A stretch of DNA of 41,262 bases from Oscillospiraceae bacterium (GTDB taxonomy: Bacteria > Bacillota > Clostridia > Oscillospirales > Oscillospiraceae): the NCBI GenBank assembly GCA_020025675.1, contig JAHHRS010000013.1, positions 1-41,262 on the forward strand, written 5' to 3'. Positions 37,487 through 41,262 of this stretch are shown in pieces (position 1 is the stretch's first letter; every line of letters starts with the position of its first letter). Under the pieces are notes generated by a model. That model did not search any database and was not told where the DNA came from. It saw nothing but the letters and a program-made list of their open reading frames with translations. The position numbers were made by a program, and so were the translations under genes.

Positions 37487-37991
37487 GCTAAATGCTAAAG
37501 AAATAAGCGCCCTATCTATTATGGGGGCGCTTATCTTTGGGGCAAAGATGGCTCTTGCGGCTCTGCCTAATGTGAACATAAATGCGGTGCTCATTATCTT
37601 AACATCCGTTTTCTTCGGGTGGAAGGCGCTCTATGCCGTAGGGGTATATATAATGCTGGAAGGGCTTGTGTTTGGATTTGGCATGTGGTGGTTTTGCTAT
37701 TGGTATCTCTGGCCATTGCTGACCGCAATAGCTGTTTTGATGCGAAAAAACAACTCGGCTGTTATCTGGGCAGTAGTTGCAGGAATATTCGGCCTTAGCT
37801 TCGGTGCCTTATGCTCTATACCGTTTTTATTCATAGGCGGTTGGGAAATGGCGCTGTCATATTGGGTAAGCGGAATACCTTTTGATTTAGCTCATTGTGC
37901 CGGAAACTTTGTGTTCACACTTGTTCTGTACAAGCCGCTGTATAAGGCCCTGAATTCTATACTCAGAAAAGCAAAAATAAAAGAAGCCTGA
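37458..37991 (+). CDS. ECF transporter S component, probably for cobalamin
   Basis: A polytopic membrane protein of about 177 aa with five or six hydrophobic segments and the S-component look (ISALSIMGALIFGAKMALAALPNVNINAVL, then WKALYAVGVYIMLEG). The start lies inside the end of the DUF4430 gene: ATG 37458 (29-bp overlap) is chosen, with no clear ribosome binding site, so translation is probably coupled. TTG 37440 and ATG 37521 are alternatives. EcfA and EcfT genes are not in the window, so it would use a shared energising module. Cobalamin specificity is inferred from the riboswitch and DUF4430 neighbour. Confidence 0.85.
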   Translation: MSSLSKPAGKLNAKEISALSIMGALIFGAKMALAALPNVNINAVLIILTSVFFGWKALYAVGVYIMLEGLVFGFGMWWFCYWYLWPLLTAIAVLMRKNNSAVIWAVVAGIFGLSFGALCSIPFLFIGGWEMALSYWVSGIPFDLAHCAGNFVFTLVLYKPLYKALNSILRKAKIKEA

Positions 37992-38058
37992 AAATTAAGC
38001 CTCATGGGGTACGTCTTTATATGTCGTATAACATGGGGTTATTTTTTTAAGTAAAATA

Positions 38059-38112
38059 CCCCTCTCTTAGACTGCAATGATTTTTACATTACGCTGCATT
38101 CTTAGAGAGGGG
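38059..38112. terminator. Complex hairpin, probably terminator of the minus-strand gene
   Basis: Outer stem CCCCTCTCT (38059-38067) with AGAGAGGGG (38104-38112). Inside, TGCA/TGCA and AATG/CATT pair around an ATTTTTA loop. On the minus strand it is followed by TATTTTACTT. Confidence 0.5.
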
Positions 38113-38194
38113 CATATCTTTACATATACAAAAGAAAAGTTAAAAACTATATGAGAATTTACATCAGGTGTTAATTAAATCATTTAATAGATGC

Positions 38195-38890
38195 CTACTT
38201 TATAAGTCCTTCTATGTATTCATAGCTGAAGCTTTTACCGTTTCCGGTGAAAGCTTCTCCGTTTTCTGATAAAGTATAAACGGAATTTCCACCGGAACTG
38301 AGGCAAAATGCGCCATCTGGAATGGTAAATTTATCGCAGCGTTGAGAAAGGAAAAACAGCATGTCCTGTCCTATTTCAGGGACCGGATACCCTGTAACAG
38401 TAAACTTATAGTATTTGTTCTGCTCTCCGCCTTCAATGTCATAGAAATTGTTATAATCCTGAACGGCGGCATATCCTCCTAAATAGTAAAGAGAGACAAC
38501 ATCATCAGGTACAAGTGAGCCTTTTAAACTGTCGCTTATGTGCAGGTCTGCAACTGTGTAGGCAATACCGTTAATAAATGTATAGCTTAGCCCTGTTATC
38601 TGACCTCTCACTATGTCCGTTGAAAACTCGGTTAAATCTTTTATATCTGCTATGGGGGACAGAGTAAAGTTATGCTCTTTTTCCCCGTATATGCTTTCAT
38701 TATTTATAGCACCGGCGTTATAAATAAACTCCGGAAAAACAGATTTATCATGGCTTACAACAACAGCTTCAACGCTTGCAAGCTCGATTGCCGCCATTCT
38801 ATTATTGTGCCTGATGTTTATATAAATACCGCAAAATAGCAGTAAAGCGGTCAAAACGGCTATAAGACTTAACTTAGCCCATTTTTTCAA
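38195..38890 (-). CDS. Unknown membrane-anchored extracellular protein
   Basis: A 231-aa protein with a basic N-terminus and one hydrophobic segment (about residues 7-25), either a signal peptide or an anchor, followed by an extracellular domain of mainly beta character. The segment VRGQITGLSYTFINGIAYTVADLHISDSLKG describes a beta-rich, OB-like pattern seen in Firmicute proteins of unknown function. No lipobox or catalytic motif is visible. It starts with TTG at 38890 behind GGGGTG. It has no partner gene on its strand within 130 bp and appears to be transcribed alone. Confidence 0.7.
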   Translation of the reverse strand: MKKWAKLSLIAVLTALLLFCGIYINIRHNNRMAAIELASVEAVVVSHDKSVFPEFIYNAGAINNESIYGEKEHNFTLSPIADIKDLTEFSTDIVRGQITGLSYTFINGIAYTVADLHISDSLKGSLVPDDVVSLYYLGGYAAVQDYNNFYDIEGGEQNKYYKFTVTGYPVPEIGQDMLFFLSQRCDKFTIPDGAFCLSSGGNSVYTLSENGEAFTGNGKSFSYEYIEGLIK

Positions 38891-39023
38891 AATATCACCC
38901 CGCCCGGATAAAACTTAACAATATATCTACTATATATAAAACGCTTTTTTCGGGAAAAAGTTTCATGAAAAATGAAGAAAATTTAATTTCAGCAAAATGC
39001 ACAATAATATAAGAAAAAACTTT

Positions 39024-39881
39024 TTATTTTGGAAGATTTTTTCGGGTTAGGGCGGTGTTACGCATTTTTTCCAAGAATTCATAAGGTACTTCCAGACCGC
39101 CTTTTCCATCCCCAAGACGTATATCCGGCTTGCTTATACCGTGAAAATCACTTCCGCCGGTTTTTAAAAGTCCATATTCCTCAGCCAAAGCTTCAAGATA
39201 ACCGCTCTGCTCTGGGGTATAGCCGGAATAGCGGCACTCAATCCCCATAAGACCGTATTCCATGCAGTGCTCGATAATTTCACGCAGACCGTTGTCGTCT
39301 AGCTTGTACTGGAACGGATGGGCAAGAACGGGAATTCCTCCGGCCTCCCGTATGATTTCGACCGAACGCTCAATGCTGAGAAAATTTCTGGGCAAATAAT
39401 ATTTCTGCCCTTTTTCAACATAACGATCGAAAGCGTCACGGGTGTTTCTGGCAAGACCCAGTTCAACCAGAATCCGTGCAAAATGGGGTCTGCCAATCAC
39501 CTCACCGAATCGCTCACGCATTTTATCATAATTTACGGGAATGCCGTCAGCCGCCATTTTTTCAGCCATTTTCCTGTTTCTCTCGTCACGGTCATGTACT
39601 ACCCAGTTTAGTACAGGCTTGAGTTTTTCTGAGTTAACGTCTATATAATAGCCTAAAATGTGAATGGGCCCGCCGTATTTTGTGCTTATCTCAATTCCGG
39701 GCACTACCTCAATTCCCATGAGCTTTCCCTGTTCCTGCGCTTGTGCAAAGCCGGATACAGTGTCATGGTCTGTAATAGCTATGGCAGAAAGACTCTGAGT
39801 TTTCGCAAGAGCTACTAATTCCTCAGGACTGTAACTGCCATCTGAGGCGGTGCTGTGGACATGTAAATCAATTTTTTCCAT
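39024..39881 (-). CDS. PHP-domain phosphoesterase (RNase AM/YciV-like)
   Basis: A 285-aa PHP-superfamily hydrolase. Metal-binding motifs are HVHSTASDG (about 7-15), ITDHDT (about 36-41), a conserved Glu in PGIEIS, GRPHFA, LAHPF and SDFHG. This set matches the RnmA/YciV group, described as 5'-3' exoribonucleases and 3',5'-nucleotide bisphosphate phosphatases. Cytoplasmic. It starts 3 nt after the GatD stop on the same strand, so it is the third gene of a murT-gatD-php operon. The link with cell wall amidation may only be positional. Confidence 0.9.
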   Translation of the reverse strand: MEKIDLHVHSTASDGSYSPEELVALAKTQSLSAIAITDHDTVSGFAQAQEQGKLMGIEVVPGIEISTKYGGPIHILGYYIDVNSEKLKPVLNWVVHDRDERNRKMAEKMAADGIPVNYDKMRERFGEVIGRPHFARILVELGLARNTRDAFDRYVEKGQKYYLPRNFLSIERSVEIIREAGGIPVLAHPFQYKLDDNGLREIIEHCMEYGLMGIECRYSGYTPEQSGYLEALAEEYGLLKTGGSDFHGISKPDIRLGDGKGGLEVPYEFLEKMRNTALTRKNLPK

Positions 39882-39884
39882 TAC

Positions 39885-40613
39885 TCAATCAAGCTTCCGG
39901 CACATTTCGTCATGGGCTAAAAGTTCGGCGCTGTCATCAAGGGGAATAAGCTCTGCTGTGCCGTATTTCCGCTGAAGGGCGGTTTTAAGAATATAGTCGC
40001 AGAATTCCGGATTCTTCGGCAGTACAGGCCCGTGGCTGTATGTACCGAATACATTTTTATAATGCACACCCTCGGTGCCGTCGGTGCCGTTATTGCCAAA
40101 CCCTTTTAAAACCGTACCCAGAGGGGATATTCCGCTTCCCAGATAGGTTTTGCCGCTGTGGTTTTCAAAGCCCACCACTACGCTGCCGCCGGAATCGGGA
40201 CAGCATTTAAATTTATAATTTCCTGTAAGCCTTGTTTTAGCACCTTCTGTGTACATGTCAATGGCACCTACAAAGTCTAAACGCTTTCCTTCTGCGCTCT
40301 TATAGTAGTTTCCCAAAAGCTGAAAACCGCCGCAGACAGTTAAAAATGTTACACCGTCCTCAATTGCGGCTTTTATTTCGTTGGCTCTGCCTTGCCTGAG
40401 ATCGTCCAGCAAAAGCTGCTGTTCAAAATCCTGACCTCCGCCTATAAATACAAGGTCAAATCCGGCCAGAGACTTTTTTGAGCCTAAGGGCATGCGCTGA
40501 ATAAAGACTCCGATATTTCGCCACTGAAGGCGCTTTTCCATACATGTGACATTTCCCCGGTCACCGTAAAGATTTAATATGTCGGGGTACATATGGCATA
40601 TTTTAAGTTCCAT
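39885..40613 (-). CDS. gatD: Lipid II isoglutaminyl synthase, glutaminase subunit GatD
   Basis: A 242-aa type 1 glutamine amidotransferase of the CobB/CobQ-like GatD family: starts LKICHMYPDILNLYGDRGN, nucleophile Cys in LTVCGGFQLLG (about residue 94) and His in GTYSHGPVLPKNP. GatD releases ammonia from glutamine for MurT, which amidates the D-glutamate of the lipid II stem peptide. The MurT gene lies immediately upstream (19-nt gap with a GGGAGGAAAG site). A preceding start was not needed. Confidence 0.95.
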   Translation of the reverse strand: MELKICHMYPDILNLYGDRGNVTCMEKRLQWRNIGVFIQRMPLGSKKSLAGFDLVFIGGGQDFEQQLLLDDLRQGRANEIKAAIEDGVTFLTVCGGFQLLGNYYKSAEGKRLDFVGAIDMYTEGAKTRLTGNYKFKCCPDSGGSVVVGFENHSGKTYLGSGISPLGTVLKGFGNNGTDGTEGVHYKNVFGTYSHGPVLPKNPEFCDYILKTALQRKYGTAELIPLDDSAELLAHDEMCRKLD

Positions 40614-40632
40614 TTATCTTTCCTCCCGGCTC

Positions 40633-41262
40633 TTATTCCCAGAACTCGGCTCCGCCGCAGCGCTCTATAATCTTGGCACGCAGATCCAGCATAGCGGTGT
40701 ATGTGGGCATAATAAAAACTGCGTCATTCTGCTCTGCCATAAAGCTCACAAGCTTTTCGTAATCTTTTACCGTCAGAATATTTTCCTCAGGTATGCCGGC
40801 ATATTTTATCCTGACTTTCATGTCAGATGCTCTATCGCCGGATACGATAACTTTTTGAAGCCTGCCGCCCATGGAGGTAAGGCCTTCAAAGTCTCCGTCC
40901 CATATCCATGATATGTCCGTTCCGTCTCCGCTTCTGTCATTGAGACAGATAACAAGTACAAATTTTTCCTTTATATTCTGTAAAAAATCAATGACCTGAT
41001 CACATCCTGCCGGGTTTTTGACCAGCATCATTTTAGCACCGGCCTTTCCAAGCCGGAACTGCTCCATGCGCCCAAAGCCGCATTTAAAAAGGCCCAATGC
41101 CTTTACGGCGGTGTCATGGTCTATGCCCATTTCACACACAGCAGCCACAGCGCCTACGGCGTTATATATATTATACATGGCGGGAAGATTTATGCGGACA
41201 AGGCATTTTTGACCGTTTATATCCATTATAACGGTGCTGTGATCGGTTTCACGCTCCAATAT
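40633..41262 (-). CDS. murT: Lipid II isoglutaminyl synthase, Mur-ligase subunit MurT (C-terminal part)
   Basis: A gene running off the window edge: 209 codons are visible and the frame is open to the last base. The visible part is the C-terminal half of a Mur-ligase-like protein: middle-domain end (NLPAMYNIYNAVGAVAAV) and the MurT C-terminal domain (LVKNPAGCDQVIDFL, LNDRSGDGTDISWIWD, TYTAMLDLR). MurT activates the D-glutamate alpha-carboxyl with ATP and receives ammonia from GatD. The N-terminal ATP-binding region and zinc ribbon lie outside the window. Confidence 0.94.
   Translation of the reverse strand: MLERETDHSTVIMDINGQKCLVRINLPAMYNIYNAVGAVAAVCEMGIDHDTAVKALGLFKCGFGRMEQFRLGKAGAKMMLVKNPAGCDQVIDFLQNIKEKFVLVICLNDRSGDGTDISWIWDGDFEGLTSMGGRLQKVIVSGDRASDMKVRIKYAGIPEENILTVKDYEKLVSFMAEQNDAVFIMPTYTAMLDLRAKIIERCGGAEFWE

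Noticed and set aside
1..41262. CRISPR arrays, insertion sequences, prophage genes, rRNA or tRNA genes
   Set aside because: No regularly spaced direct repeats, transposase or integrase motifs, or recognisable tRNA/rRNA sequence were found on reading both strands; a dedicated scan would be needed to exclude a tRNA fully.

Overview
The window looks like chromosome from an anaerobic, spore-forming, low-to-mid GC Firmicute of class Clostridia (Oscillospirales/Lachnospirales-like). The evidence is a SpoVT regulator, a YabM/SpoVB-type flippase beside HU and RqcP, the HolB-RicT pair, the GatD-MurT pair, strong AGGAGG ribosome binding sites with frequent TTG starts, and two operons of oxygen-sensitive 2-hydroxyacyl-CoA dehydratase-type iron-sulfur proteins. 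No phage, transposon, CRISPR array, rRNA or tRNA gene was seen. The species cannot be named from the sequence alone.

Layout. 1-6.6 kb: a histidine-kinase-like protein divergent from gap (GAPDH), a COG2509-type FAD protein, a YabM-like flippase, HU and RqcP. 6.6-9.8 kb (minus): CutC translationally coupled to an 821-aa transglutaminase-like protein. 10-12.9 kb: a Uup-type ABC-F ATPase, a GNAT acetyltransferase and an atypical peptide deformylase (minus). 13-16.7 kb: dehydratase operon A (short subunit, long subunit, 52-aa membrane protein, zinc-ribbon protein). 16.8-20.5 kb: a DnaQ-like exonuclease and a PAP2 phosphatase (minus), then holB-ricT. 20.6-32 kb: a ribulokinase-like FGGY kinase, a small membrane protein (minus), a LacI regulator, a UgpC/MalK-type ABC transporter with its binding lipoprotein, a glycerophosphodiester phosphodiesterase, an unknown membrane protein and a glycerol-1-phosphate dehydrogenase (AraM/EgsA) family protein. 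32-36.8 kb: spoVT, tetR and dehydratase operon B (short subunit, long subunit, 56-aa membrane protein). 36.8-38 kb: a cobalamin riboswitch controlling a DUF4430 protein and an ECF S component. 38-41.3 kb (minus): an anchored unknown protein, a PHP phosphoesterase, GatD and partial MurT.

How the genes work together. The most unusual content is the pair of paralogous operons A and B. Each encodes a short and a long 2-hydroxyacyl-CoA dehydratase-like subunit separated by exactly 2 nt, followed by a tiny single-pass membrane protein. The two tiny proteins align without gaps over their last 28 residues (shared N-x-D-M-K-L motif and E-x-R-I terminus). A 17-bp inverted repeat ahead of tetR (beside operon B) recurs with the same arms and spacing ahead of operon A, suggesting one TetR regulator governs both. 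The second notable locus is the ABC transporter, phosphodiesterase and glycerol-1-phosphate dehydrogenase set, which could import glycerophosphodiesters and convert the sn-glycerol-1-phosphate enantiomer to DHAP. The cobalamin riboswitch locus is probably a vitamin B12 uptake unit.
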